This document shows, piece by piece, positions 34,925 through 43,949 of a stretch of DNA of 59,843 bases. The notes below the pieces were generated by a model. That model ran no database searches and was not told where the DNA came from. It saw only the letters and a program-made list of their open reading frames with translations. The stretch spans positions 1-59,843 of the forward strand of contig JAQIBH010000016.1 in the NCBI GenBank assembly GCA_027859205.1, written 5' to 3'. Both the position numbers and the translations under genes were made by a program. Origin of the DNA: Bacteroidales bacterium (lineage in GTDB: Bacteria > Bacteroidota > Bacteroidia > Bacteroidales > UBA12077). Every line of letters starts with the position of its first letter. The first letter of the stretch is position 1.

Positions 34925-35707
34925 ATGAGCTATGTACGAGCCAAAAAAAGTTTAGGTCAGCATTTTTTAAAAGATCAAAATATTGCCCAAAAAATTGTTG
35001 ATACAATTGATGGTTTCTCTCAAAAAACTGTTTTGGAGATTGGCCCTGGCACAGGCGTATTAACAGCCCTTTTATCAAAAAAAGAAGATATAAATTTGTA
35101 CGCTATTGAAATAGACACGGAGGCCTACGAGTATTTGCAGAAAGCTTATCCGGAATTAGGGGGTAAACTTATTTTAAAAAATATTTTGAAATTCGATTTA
35201 AAGGAGATTTTTAGTGATCCAATGACTATTATTGGAAATTTCCCATACAATATTTCCAGTCAAATATTTTTTAAAGTACTCGAGAATCGTGATTTAGTTA
35301 TAGATGTTGTTTGTATGATCCAAAAAGAAGTAGCTGAAAGGATTAATGCCTCGCATGGTAATAAAACCTACGGAATACTAAGCGTTTTTTTACAGGCTTT
35401 TTATGATATTAATTATTTATTTACAGTTGGACCTAAAGTTTTTGATCCTCCACCAAAAGTTAATTCAGCGGTTATTCATTTAAAAAGGAATAATAGAAAA
35501 AACCTAAATTGTAACGAAGATTTGTTTTTTAAGATTGTAAAACAAGGTTTTAATCAACGTAGAAAGACCTTGCGAAACTCTTTAAAAAGTATTTTGTTAA
35601 ATTTACCGGCAGATTCTGATAATGAAATTTTTAGTCAGCGACCAGAGCAATTGAATGTCGAAGAATTTATTTATCTTACAAATCTCATTGATCCTAATGT
35701 AAAGTAA
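34925..35707 (+). CDS. rsmA: 16S rRNA dimethyladenosine transferase
   Basis: This protein of about 260 residues dimethylates A1518 and A1519 of 16S rRNA (KsgA). It opens VRAKKSLGQHFLKDQ, carries the SAM-binding motif LEIGPGTGVLT near residues 38-48, the acidic end of strand 2 AIEIDTE, and the catalytic NFPYNIS near 107-113 with the FxxPPPKVNS segment (FDPPPKVNSAV) in the last third. The ATG at 34925 starts the conserved sequence; a TTG at 34916 is less likely. mgtE follows after 25 bases in the same direction. Confidence 0.97.
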   Translation: MSYVRAKKSLGQHFLKDQNIAQKIVDTIDGFSQKTVLEIGPGTGVLTALLSKKEDINLYAIEIDTEAYEYLQKAYPELGGKLILKNILKFDLKEIFSDPMTIIGNFPYNISSQIFFKVLENRDLVIDVVCMIQKEVAERINASHGNKTYGILSVFLQAFYDINYLFTVGPKVFDPPPKVNSAVIHLKRNNRKNLNCNEDLFFKIVKQGFNQRRKTLRNSLKSILLNLPADSDNEIFSQRPEQLNVEEFIYLTNLIDPNVK

Positions 35708-35732
35708 TATTATAATTCAAAAATCTCGTCCT

Positions 35733-37088
35733 ATGCAATTCGAATTAACTAAAGAATATATTGATCAAATTAAAGATCATATAGAAAAAAGCAATGAGGT
35801 TGAAGCTTTTAAAATGGTGAAAGATCTTCATCCAGCAGATATAGCTGAAATTTACGATGTACTTAATGTTGATGAAGCACGATTTATTCATGTAATGCTT
35901 GATCCTGAGGATGCTGCCGATGTTCTGGTAGAACTGGAAGAAGATGATCGCGAGAGGTTTCTTAAAGTTTTGCCCAATGAAGTAATTGCAAAATATATTA
36001 ATAAATTAGATTCTGATGACGCTGCCGATGTTATTGGAGAATTTTCTGAAGAAAGACAGGAAGAGGTATTATCGCATATTGAGGATTTAGAACAAGCCGG
36101 CGACATTGTTGACCTTTTAAATTACGATGAGCATACGGCTGGTGGATTAATGGCCAAGGAATTAATTACAGTTAACGAAAACTGGAATATAATGACTTGC
36201 CTTAAAGAAATGCGTAAACAGGCAGAAGATTTAGACGAAATTTACTACGTGTATGTTATCGATGACAATGAAGTATTAAAAGGAACCTTATCATTAAAAA
36301 AATTATTACTTACAGCATCGAATAGGAAAATAATTAATATCATTAATACTGATGTAATTTCTGTAAAAACAGATACTCCTTCAGAAGATGTAGCAAACAT
36401 AATGGATAAATATGATCTTGTAGCACTTCCGGTAGTGGATACTTTATACAGGTTGGTTGGTCGAATTACTATCGATGATGTTGTGGATGTTATTCGTGAA
36501 GAGGCGGAACGTGATTATCAGTTGGTTTCGGGTATTACGCAGGATGTTGAATCTACTGATAGTGCGTGGGTACTAACACGAGCACGAATTCCATGGTTGT
36601 TTATTGGTTTGTTTGGTGGAGTTATTGCAGCATTGGTAATGGGTGTTTACGAAGTTGATTTAGGTATTAATCCTAAAATGGCATTTTTCATTCCTTTAAT
36701 TGCTGCGATGGGCGGGAATGTAGGAGTACAATCATCTTCAATTATAGTGCAAGCATTGGCAAGTAATTCTATGGGATTTGAAGGAATTGGCAGAAAATTA
36801 TTAAAAGAACTGGGCGTAGCTACAATAAATGGTGTTGTATTATCAACTGTTATATTCGCATATAATTTCTTTTTCACTGATTCTTTTGCTTTAACAATGA
36901 CTGTTAGCGCAGCTTTATTCTCTGTAATAATATTCGCTTCTATGTTTGGAACCTTTGTTCCAATGATTTTGGATAGAATGGAAATTGATCCTGCATTGGC
37001 AACAGGACCATTTATCACAACAGTTAACGATATTATGGGATTATTTATTTATTTGATGATTGGACGAGCTTTTTTTGTTCTTTTTTAA
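35733..37088 (+). CDS. mgtE: Magnesium transporter MgtE
   Basis: This 451-residue Mg2+ channel has the N-terminal superhelical domain (about residues 5-130, DDAADVIGEF and DYDEHTAGGLM-like ends), a CBS pair (about 130-255) and five helices from about 285. The pore signature MGGNVGVQSSSIIVQALA lies near 325-342. High internal Mg2+ closes the channel through the cytosolic domains. Length and domain order are standard. The last 4 bases overlap the stop codon of the convergent PepSY gene. It follows rsmA by 25 bases and is probably in the same transcript. Confidence 0.95.
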   Translation: MQFELTKEYIDQIKDHIEKSNEVEAFKMVKDLHPADIAEIYDVLNVDEARFIHVMLDPEDAADVLVELEEDDRERFLKVLPNEVIAKYINKLDSDDAADVIGEFSEERQEEVLSHIEDLEQAGDIVDLLNYDEHTAGGLMAKELITVNENWNIMTCLKEMRKQAEDLDEIYYVYVIDDNEVLKGTLSLKKLLLTASNRKIINIINTDVISVKTDTPSEDVANIMDKYDLVALPVVDTLYRLVGRITIDDVVDVIREEAERDYQLVSGITQDVESTDSAWVLTRARIPWLFIGLFGGVIAALVMGVYEVDLGINPKMAFFIPLIAAMGGNVGVQSSSIIVQALASNSMGFEGIGRKLLKELGVATINGVVLSTVIFAYNFFFTDSFALTMTVSAALFSVIIFASMFGTFVPMILDRMEIDPALATGPFITTVNDIMGLFIYLMIGRAFFVLF

Positions 37089-37651
37089 AATATTTTCCAA
37101 TAATAAAGTAATAAGTAAGCTATAGGTACTATTATTCCTAGTCCTGTTAACCAAGCACCTCGACGTTTAATGCCGTTTTTACCTTTTAAAATGAATAATC
37201 CTGAAAAAGCTAATACCAGAAGTGAAATAGCATAAATATCGGAAATTGCTGTCCACCATTTCTGAGGATTATAATGTAAGTAGTTAGATAAATGCAATAT
37301 AGGGCGTCGTTTTGAAGTTTCTAAATTTCCTTGTCCTGTTTCTAAATCCACGTATAAATTTCCATCTTTAAGAAACACTTTAAGTGTAATTTTATCGGGA
37401 AAGTAATGATTTTTGTATTTTTCAGATGGTGTATATTCTTCAATTAACGCAATTACATTTTTTCGGTTTAAATCCTTTTTATTTAGCTGTTTTGGATTAA
37501 TTGTAATTTCAGAATGTTTTACAATATAACTTGGATTCCAATCATCAATATGGTTTAAAGCGATTCCCGATAAGCCATAAATTAAGGTTAGGAAAAAGAA
37601 AATATAACCTAAATCGCGATGGATATTTCTATTAAGTTTTCGAAGGTTCAT
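37085..37651 (-). CDS. PepSY-associated membrane helix protein
   Basis: This 188-residue protein has helices at about residues 12-32, 137-155 and 168-185 and a periplasmic PepSY-like section between. It begins RKLNRNIHRDLGYIFFFLTLIYGLSG, with the conserved IHRxLG, typical of PepSY_TM proteins; the end of the middle contains NYLHYNP. Longer relatives function in iron reduction or as nutrient-uptake helpers; a short one may be a partner of a reductase. It stands 80 bases after a metal-rich lipoprotein gene on the same strand. Confidence 0.75.
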   Translation of the reverse strand: MNLRKLNRNIHRDLGYIFFFLTLIYGLSGIALNHIDDWNPSYIVKHSEITINPKQLNKKDLNRKNVIALIEEYTPSEKYKNHYFPDKITLKVFLKDGNLYVDLETGQGNLETSKRRPILHLSNYLHYNPQKWWTAISDIYAISLLVLAFSGLFILKGKNGIKRRGAWLTGLGIIVPIAYLLLYYWKIF

Positions 37652-37671
37652 TTTTTGACTAATATAAAAGA

Positions 37672-37700
37672 TGTCCGAGAGTTTTGAAAATCCTCGGACA
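37672..37700 (-). terminator. Hairpin after lipoprotein gene
   Basis: TGTCCGAG (37672-37679) and CTCGGACA (37693-37700) pair perfectly across 13 bases. The T-run on the minus strand is short, so termination may be partial, leaving some read-through into the PepSY gene. Confidence 0.55.
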
Positions 37701-37731
37701 AAACAAATAAATATATTTTAAGGAATAAGAT

Positions 37732-38385
37732 TTAGCGAGAATGACCTTCGCCTTCAGCGTGTTCATGATCGTGATCGTCATCGTGGCCTTCTTCTTTGGT
37801 AGGCATATTCTCTTCGCTTTCGTCTTGTTCGTGTTCGTATTCTTTAACTTCAAACTTAACAGCTTCAATCCAATATTGAGAATAATATCCATTTTCCGAT
37901 TCAGAAATCTGAGTTCTCATTGCTTCAATTTGAGCTTTTTGTTCATTTTCTGCATCTTCATCATGAGTTCCTGCTGAATGATCATGCATTGCCTCAGCTT
38001 TAGCAACTTCGTTGCCTTCTTTTTCAAGACTTACAACATAATCTTCGTTAATACGTAATTCTTTTACCATACCAGTTACTATAACAAAGCTTCCTTCTAG
38101 TTCTTTTTCAAATACTCCAATTTTTTCATTTGGTGTAATTTTAATAGCTACATCTGGATCTTCGCCCATTATAAACATTCTTTTTCCACCATGCGAACAA
38201 ACATGATTTACAATTCCTTCAATAACAATATTTTTGTCAACGTAACTCTGTAAGTCTGCCATTACTTGATCGACAGTAATCGTGGTAATTTCTTTATCAC
38301 AACAAGCTTCCTTTTTTTCTGTTTTACTTGCACATGAAAACATGATAACGGATACAACAAGGATCCCCAATACTCTCTTAATCAT
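37732..38385 (-). CDS. Lipoprotein with OB-like domain and acidic, His-rich tail
   Basis: This 217-residue protein has a lipoprotein signal (FSC, Cys near residue 18), a small CC pair (EACCDKE), and a likely OB-fold at about residues 35-125 (NIVIEGIVNHVCSHGG then FVIVTGMVKELR). The second half is rich in Glu, Asp and His, ending with a run such as EGHDDDHDHEHAEGEGH. Such a tail can bind divalent metals. No named family is certain. Position next to a PepSY protein suggests a shared role at the envelope, possibly with metal (inference). Confidence 0.65.
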   Translation of the reverse strand: MIKRVLGILVVSVIMFSCASKTEKKEACCDKEITTITVDQVMADLQSYVDKNIVIEGIVNHVCSHGGKRMFIMGEDPDVAIKITPNEKIGVFEKELEGSFVIVTGMVKELRINEDYVVSLEKEGNEVAKAEAMHDHSAGTHDEDAENEQKAQIEAMRTQISESENGYYSQYWIEAVKFEVKEYEHEQDESEENMPTKEEGHDDDHDHEHAEGEGHSR

Positions 38386-38517
38386 AATATTTAAGGTTTA
38401 ATGTTAATAATTGATTTTTGATTTGTAAAGATAAAAAGAACTTTAAGAATCTAATGATTAAGAATTATTTTAACATGACTATAACATTCTTAATTATTGG
38501 CAGTAAATGTAAAAAAT

Positions 38518-39777
38518 CTAAAAGGTTGAATTGATCGCTTCAACAGGGTTTAATTTTGCTGCTTTGTTTGAAGGGAAAATACCTGCAATAATTCCAATGC
38601 AAATAGATAAGAATAAACCAAGGATTATATTTCCAAGACTTAAAGATATTTCTAACTCAATTTTGTTTGAAGCAATGAAACTCCCTATGTAAATTAATAT
38701 TAAACCTATAATTCCACCGATTAAGGATAAAATTACAGCTTCAAACAAGAATTGAAATAATATGAATTTTCGTTTGGCACCTAATGATTTTTGGATTCCG
38801 ATCAAGTTGGTTCTTTCTTTAACCGAAACAAACATAATATTAGCTATTCCAAAACCGCCAACTAATATTGAAAATCCACCTATAAACCAGCCTGCAATGT
38901 TGATGACAGCAAATATGCTGTTTAAAGCTGAGTTTAAAATACTCGATTGATTTAACGCAAAATTATCTTTCTGTTTTGGATTTAAGGTTCTAGCCGATCT
39001 TATTATACTTCTTAATTCATCTTTTAATTCGCTAATATTTGTATTAGACTTTGCTTTAACCATTATCATAGGATTTGCATTTTCACTTTTAATATCCATT
39101 AATGATTTGGCATATATAACAGGAAGTATAATCATTTCATCTAAGCTGCCTCCACTATTAAGTATATCTTTGCCTTCTTTAGCAATTAAACCTACAATGG
39201 TAATTTTTCTGCCTTGAATTTTTATTTGTTTTCCTATAGGATTTATTTCCTGAAATAAATCATTTGCAAGTTGATGACCTATTAAGCAAATATTTTTTCC
39301 TGCATTTGATTCAAAAGGAGTAAAATAACGTCCCTCTTCTAATTCGAAGCTTCTAATTTTTTCAAACTCGTGTGAATTAGCCCAAATAATCGTATTTTCT
39401 GAAGTATTGTTGTTATATTTTACATTACGTATTGTCGATACAGCAAAATTTACAATTTCTGCTTTCTCTGATCGCTTTTTGATGAGTTCATATTCATTAA
39501 TTTTTGGAACCGGACGCTTTAAATACTCCCACCATTCAAACTCTTCACCAGGAGGAGGTGCCCAAGGCCATTTTTGAACATAAATTATATCATCACCTAA
39601 TGATGATAAACTATTTCGGATGGTGTTTTCTAAAGAATCAAGAACTGTAAAAACAGAAATAATTGCAAAAATTCCAATTGTAATTCCAAGTAATGTAAGC
39701 AGAGTTCTTAGTCTATTTACTTTCAGTGCATTAATCGCAAATAGAAAACTTTCCTTTATGATATTTAAAAATAGCAT
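38518..39777 (-). CDS. MacB/FtsX-type ABC transporter permease
   Basis: This 419-residue protein has the MacB_PCD plan: a first helix at about residues 20-45 (LRTLLTLLGITIGIFAI), a periplasmic domain at about 50-285, and three helices at about 290-415 ending in SNKAAKLNPVEAINS, with ERTNLIGIQKSLGAKRKFIL as the cytoplasmic coupling segment. These permeases do not transport across the inner membrane but drive outer-membrane export or lipoprotein handling with an ATPase. The partner ATPase is not adjacent. The gene appears to be transcribed alone. Confidence 0.9.
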   Translation of the reverse strand: MLFLNIIKESFLFAINALKVNRLRTLLTLLGITIGIFAIISVFTVLDSLENTIRNSLSSLGDDIIYVQKWPWAPPPGEEFEWWEYLKRPVPKINEYELIKKRSEKAEIVNFAVSTIRNVKYNNNTSENTIIWANSHEFEKIRSFELEEGRYFTPFESNAGKNICLIGHQLANDLFQEINPIGKQIKIQGRKITIVGLIAKEGKDILNSGGSLDEMIILPVIYAKSLMDIKSENANPMIMVKAKSNTNISELKDELRSIIRSARTLNPKQKDNFALNQSSILNSALNSIFAVINIAGWFIGGFSILVGGFGIANIMFVSVKERTNLIGIQKSLGAKRKFILFQFLFEAVILSLIGGIIGLILIYIGSFIASNKIELEISLSLGNIILGLFLSICIGIIAGIFPSNKAAKLNPVEAINSTF

Positions 39778-39904
39778 ATATATCTAAATAATAATTTTAA
39801 AACATTTTTAGCAAATATACGATTTGTGATTTTTTATTTGATGTATTATTTATATTTTCGAACAATAATTAGAATAATGTATTAAGCATGGATTTACACA
39901 CATT

Positions 39905-39962
39905 TTAAAGTCCTAAGATTCTAATATTAATGATTATTTTGATTATTTTTGTCGGACTTTAA
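39905..39962 (+). promoter_or_regulatory. Inverted repeat in the purH upstream region
   Basis: TTAAAGTCC (39905-39913) and GGACTTTAA (39954-39962) are perfect complements over 9 bases, with a 40-base AT-rich interval. The second arm ends 13 bases before the purH start, so folding would sit close to the ribosome site. A TATTTTTG at 39944-39951 matches the -7 consensus, in which case the arms would be an operator rather than RNA. Confidence 0.45.
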
Positions 39963-39975
39963 CAAGAATATGTAA

Positions 39976-41502
39976 ATGAGCAATTTAAAGCAAATCAAAT
40001 CGGCACTAATTTCGGTTTTTGACAAAACTAATTTAGAACCGATTATAGAAAAGCTAAACAATTTAGGAATACAAATTTATTCTACTGGTGGAACAAAACA
40101 GTTTATTGAAAAATTCGGCGTTAATGTTTTTGCAGTTGAAGATTTAACTGATTATCCATCTATTCTGGGAGGTAGGGTTAAAACTTTACACCCAAAAGTA
40201 TTTGGCGGAATATTGGCTCGAAGGGATAATGTGTCTGATAAAGAACAACTCGGACAATACCAAATTCCTGAAATTGATTTAGTAATTGTTGATTTGTATC
40301 CCTTTGAAGACACCGTTGCTTCGGTTGCAGCAGAGCAAGATATAATTGAAAAAATTGATATCGGTGGGATCTCGTTAATTCGTGCTACTGCAAAGAATTT
40401 TAAAGATACTTTGATTGTTTCTTCAAAAAATCAATATTCTGATTTACTTGAAATTCTTGAGGCAAACGAAGGAAAAACTTCGATAGAAGAACGTAAAAGC
40501 TTTGCCCTAGAAGCATTTAATGTTTCTTCGCATTATGATACTGCAATATTTAATTACTTTAACAACGAAAAACAAAGCCAAGTTTTTAAACAAAGTGTAA
40601 TTTCGGGAACAGAATTACGTTATGGAGAAAATCCTCATCAAAAAGGAGTTTTCTTTGGGAAAATAGCTGATGTATTTGATCAATTGCATGGCAAACAGAT
40701 ATCATATAATAATTTGTTAGATATTGAGGCTGCAGTTCAGTTAATTGCTGAATTTAATGAAACTACATTTGCAGTTTTAAAGCATAATAATGCATGTGGA
40801 ATTGCATCACGTGGTAAATTAGTTGATGCATGGAATGATGCTTTAGCTGGAGATCCCGTTTCAGCATTTGGTGGTATTTTAATATCCAATAAGGAAGTGG
40901 ATTTAAAATCAGCAATTGAGATCGATAAAATATTCTATGAAGTAATAATTGCACCATCATATAATTATGATGCATTAGAGCTATTAAAGAAAAAGAAAAA
41001 CAGGATTATATTGATCCAGAAAATGTTTGAATTTCCAGACAAGCAATATAGATCGATGTTGAATGGAGCTTTGGTTCAAGATAGAGATTTAAAAATGGAA
41101 GTGGTAGCTGATTTAAAAACTGCAACTAATAAAACTCCATCGAAAGAAGAAATTGAGGATTTATTGTTTGCTAATAAATTGGTGAAACATTCAAAATCAA
41201 ATACAATAGTTTTAGCTAAAAACAAACAACTTTGTGCAAGTGGAGTTGGTCAAACATCCAGAGTTGATGCACTTAAACAAGCCATCACAAAAGCTAATAA
41301 TTTTAGATTTAATTTAAAAGGTGCAATTATGGCATCGGATGCTTTTTTCCCTTTTGCTGATTCTGTGCAAATAGCTAGTGAAGCTGGAATAGCATCTGTT
41401 ATTCAGCCAGGCGGATCTGTAAAGGATCAAGAATCGATAGATTATTGTAACAAAAGCGGAATGACAATGGTATTTACAGGAACACGACATTTTAAACATT
41501 AA
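39976..41502 (+). CDS. purH: AICAR transformylase / IMP cyclohydrolase
   Basis: This 508-residue bifunctional enzyme makes IMP in the last two steps of purine synthesis. The MGS-like IMP cyclohydrolase domain covers about residues 1-195 (STGGTKQFIEK, GRVKTLHPKVFGGIL). The transformylase covers about 200-508, with the active-site KHNNACGIA near 269, ELRYGENPHQ near 212 and the C-terminal end TGTRHFKH. Length and ends are typical. It is followed 36 bases later by mreB on the same strand. Confidence 0.97.
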   Translation: MSNLKQIKSALISVFDKTNLEPIIEKLNNLGIQIYSTGGTKQFIEKFGVNVFAVEDLTDYPSILGGRVKTLHPKVFGGILARRDNVSDKEQLGQYQIPEIDLVIVDLYPFEDTVASVAAEQDIIEKIDIGGISLIRATAKNFKDTLIVSSKNQYSDLLEILEANEGKTSIEERKSFALEAFNVSSHYDTAIFNYFNNEKQSQVFKQSVISGTELRYGENPHQKGVFFGKIADVFDQLHGKQISYNNLLDIEAAVQLIAEFNETTFAVLKHNNACGIASRGKLVDAWNDALAGDPVSAFGGILISNKEVDLKSAIEIDKIFYEVIIAPSYNYDALELLKKKKNRIILIQKMFEFPDKQYRSMLNGALVQDRDLKMEVVADLKTATNKTPSKEEIEDLLFANKLVKHSKSNTIVLAKNKQLCASGVGQTSRVDALKQAITKANNFRFNLKGAIMASDAFFPFADSVQIASEAGIASVIQPGGSVKDQESIDYCNKSGMTMVFTGTRHFKH

Positions 41503-41538
41503 TAAACAAGAGAATAACTTAATAATATATCATTATAT

Positions 41539-42561
41539 ATGGGATTTTTTTCATTTTTTACGCAGGAATTAGCAATTGACTTAGGAACGGCTAATACTAT
41601 TATTATTCATAACGATAAAATTGTTGTTGATGAGCCTTCAATTGTTGCTGTAGAGCACGCAACCGGCAAGCTCATTGCAATTGGTAAAAAAGCTCGCCAA
41701 ATGCATGGTAAAACACATACAAATATTCGTACAATACGACCTTTAAAAGATGGTGTAATTGCTGACTTTAATGCTGCTGAACTAATGATTCGCGGAATGA
41801 TTAAAATGATTGATCAAAAACCTCGATTATTTGCTCCCTCATTAAAAATGGTGGTTTGCATTCCTTCAGGAAGTACTGAGGTTGAAATGCGCGCCGTACG
41901 TGATTCATCTGAACATGCTGGTGGCAGGGATGTATATATGATATATGAGCCAATGGCTGCGGCAATTGGAATGGGAATTGATGTTGAAGAACCAAAGGGA
42001 AGTATGGTTGTTGATATTGGAGGAGGAACAACTGAAGTAGCAGTTATAGCACTAGGTGGTATAGTTAGTAATAAATCAATTAGGATAGCGGGAGATGCTT
42101 TTACCGCAGATATACAAGCATATATGCGACATCAACATAATATAAAAATTGGAGAAAGAACAGCCGAAGAGATAAAAATAAATGTTGGATCTTGTCTAGC
42201 CGAATTAGAAAATCCTCCCGAAGATTACGTAGTTAGAGGTCCTAATTTAATGACTGCAATGCCGGTTGAGATTCCTGTTTCATATCAGGAAATTGCACAC
42301 TGTCTTGATAAATCTATATCAAAAGTTGAAACAGCTATACTTGGAGTTCTTGAACAAACTCCACCGGAATTATACGCCGATGTAGTTAATGATGGAATTC
42401 ACTTAGCAGGAGGTGGCGCATTAATGCGTGGATTAGATAAGAGATTGACTGATAAAATAGGCATTAAATTTCATGTTGCAGAAGATCCTTTACATGCTGT
42501 TGCGCGTGGAACTGGAATATCACTGAAAAATGCTGATAAATTTACATTCTTAATGAGATAA
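41539..42561 (+). CDS. mreB: Rod shape-determining protein MreB
   Basis: This 340-residue actin-like ATPase organises cell-wall synthesis along the membrane. It starts with a short amphipathic segment (MGFFSFFTQ), then the phosphate-1 loop DLGTANTII; other signs are VCIPSGSTEVEMRAV, VDIGGGTTEVAV (phosphate 2) and GGGALMRGLDKR (adenosine). It is the first gene of the elongasome set mreBCD-mrdA-rodA, which points to rod-shaped cells. Confidence 0.97.
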   Translation: MGFFSFFTQELAIDLGTANTIIIHNDKIVVDEPSIVAVEHATGKLIAIGKKARQMHGKTHTNIRTIRPLKDGVIADFNAAELMIRGMIKMIDQKPRLFAPSLKMVVCIPSGSTEVEMRAVRDSSEHAGGRDVYMIYEPMAAAIGMGIDVEEPKGSMVVDIGGGTTEVAVIALGGIVSNKSIRIAGDAFTADIQAYMRHQHNIKIGERTAEEIKINVGSCLAELENPPEDYVVRGPNLMTAMPVEIPVSYQEIAHCLDKSISKVETAILGVLEQTPPELYADVVNDGIHLAGGGALMRGLDKRLTDKIGIKFHVAEDPLHAVARGTGISLKNADKFTFLMR

Positions 42562-42587
42562 TTAATTCTTTAAGTGGCGAATAGAAT

Positions 42588-43418
42588 ATGAGGAGTTTAC
42601 TCAATTTTTTATTACGAATACATTTTTTACTTCTATTCATATTACTTGAAATATTTTCTTTTTCATTACTCGTTAATAAGAATAATTTCCATAAAGCTAA
42701 GGTTGTAAATTTCTCAAGACAGTTTGCAGGGAATTTTTATACTAAAACGGCAAAGCTGAAACAGTATTTATCTCTAACCGAAGAAAATCAGCGCCTAACC
42801 GAGGAAAACAATCGATTATTAAATATTATTGAATCAACGTATAAGTCGGATGAGATTTTTTTCCGGTCTGTAAATGATACAATTTTAAATCAACGATACC
42901 GATATACATCAGCTAGAATAATTAACAATTCAATAAATAAAAAGTATAACTTTCTTACATTAAGCAAAGGGAGTGAACAAGGAATTGCTCCAGAAATGGC
43001 CGTAGTCTCAGAAGGGGATATTGTTGGTGTTGTAAAAGGAGTTTCAAATAATTATTCTACGGTAATCTCACTATTAAATTTAGATTTAAAAATAAGCTCT
43101 AAAATTAAAAAAAACGGATATTATGGTTCTTTATCCTGGAATGGGAAAGGATATAAATCTGCTATTTTAAGCGAAATTCCATTGCACGCCGATATTCAGG
43201 TTGGTGATACGGTTATGACAAGTGGTTTTTCTTCTATTTTTCCCGAAGGAATTCTTATTGGATATATAAGTAATTTTAAAGAAAAAGGAGGTAGTTTCTA
43301 TGAAATAAAAGTAAATTTAAGTACTGATTTTAAGAGTTTAGATAATGTTAGTGTTGTTGGGAATTTAATCCAAAATGAAAAATTAGAGTTGGAAAAAGAA
43401 ACTGAAAAAAATGATTAA
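42588..43418 (+). CDS. mreC: Rod shape-determining protein MreC
   Basis: This 276-residue bitopic protein has a helix at about residues 8-28, a coiled coil at about 60-90 (LTEENQRLTEENNRLLNII) and two beta-barrel domains (about 100-265, KNGYYGSLSWNGKGYKSAIL). It bridges MreB with PBP2 in the periplasm. It follows mreB by 26 bases, and its last 8 bases overlap the start of mreD. Confidence 0.95.
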   Translation: MRSLLNFLLRIHFLLLFILLEIFSFSLLVNKNNFHKAKVVNFSRQFAGNFYTKTAKLKQYLSLTEENQRLTEENNRLLNIIESTYKSDEIFFRSVNDTILNQRYRYTSARIINNSINKKYNFLTLSKGSEQGIAPEMAVVSEGDIVGVVKGVSNNYSTVISLLNLDLKISSKIKKNGYYGSLSWNGKGYKSAILSEIPLHADIQVGDTVMTSGFSSIFPEGILIGYISNFKEKGGSFYEIKVNLSTDFKSLDNVSVVGNLIQNEKLELEKETEKND

Positions 43419-43926
43419 ATTATTTCCAAGATATTTGATGAGCTTTATTTTACTTGTTTTTTTGCAAGTCTTTATCTTAAATAATATCCAGTTTAGTGGG
43501 TATATTAATCCATATATTTATATCCTTTTTATAATAGCCTTACCATTTGAAACTCCTAAATGGGCATTATTGATTCTTGCATTTATTTTAGGTTTAACAA
43601 TTGATCTTTTTTCAAGTACTATTGGAATGCATTGTTCGGCAACCGTTTTTATTGCATTTATGCGACCGTATATATTAAAAGTAATATCACCCAGAGATGG
43701 ATATGAATCGGAAACTTTACCTCAACTAAAATATTACGGAGTAAATTGGTTTATTAAATATTCAACTGTATTAATATTTGCACATCATTTTGTTTTATTT
43801 TATATTGAAGTATTTAGGTTTTCAAACTTTTTTACCACATTTGTAAGAGTTGTTTTAAGTTCAATATTTACAATTATTTTAGTATTAATAAGCCAGTATT
43901 TTTACGGAAAAGAAGTAAGAAGATAA
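43411..43926 (+). CDS. mreD: Rod shape-determining protein MreD
   Basis: This 171-residue protein has five membrane helices, as expected of MreD. Weak family signs are the QVFILNNIQFSGYINPYIYILFIIALPF opening with the polar pair near 20-30, and GLTIDLFSSTIGMH near residue 65. It overlaps mreC by 8 bases, so translation is probably coupled. Sequence alone would be hard to assign, but position in the operon makes the call firm. Confidence 0.92.
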   Translation: MIKLFPRYLMSFILLVFLQVFILNNIQFSGYINPYIYILFIIALPFETPKWALLILAFILGLTIDLFSSTIGMHCSATVFIAFMRPYILKVISPRDGYESETLPQLKYYGVNWFIKYSTVLIFAHHFVLFYIEVFRFSNFFTTFVRVVLSSIFTIILVLISQYFYGKEVRR

Positions 43927-43949
43927 AAGCTGAGCACATAAGTTTTGTA

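Noticed and set aside
36647-37018. 123-codon frame antisense to mgtE
   Set aside because: It mirrors the conserved membrane part of mgtE and has no start or family support.
37741-37977. Hydrophobic 78-codon frame opposite the His-rich lipoprotein gene
   Set aside because: The hydrophobic look is produced by reading the Glu/Asp/His-rich codons in reverse.
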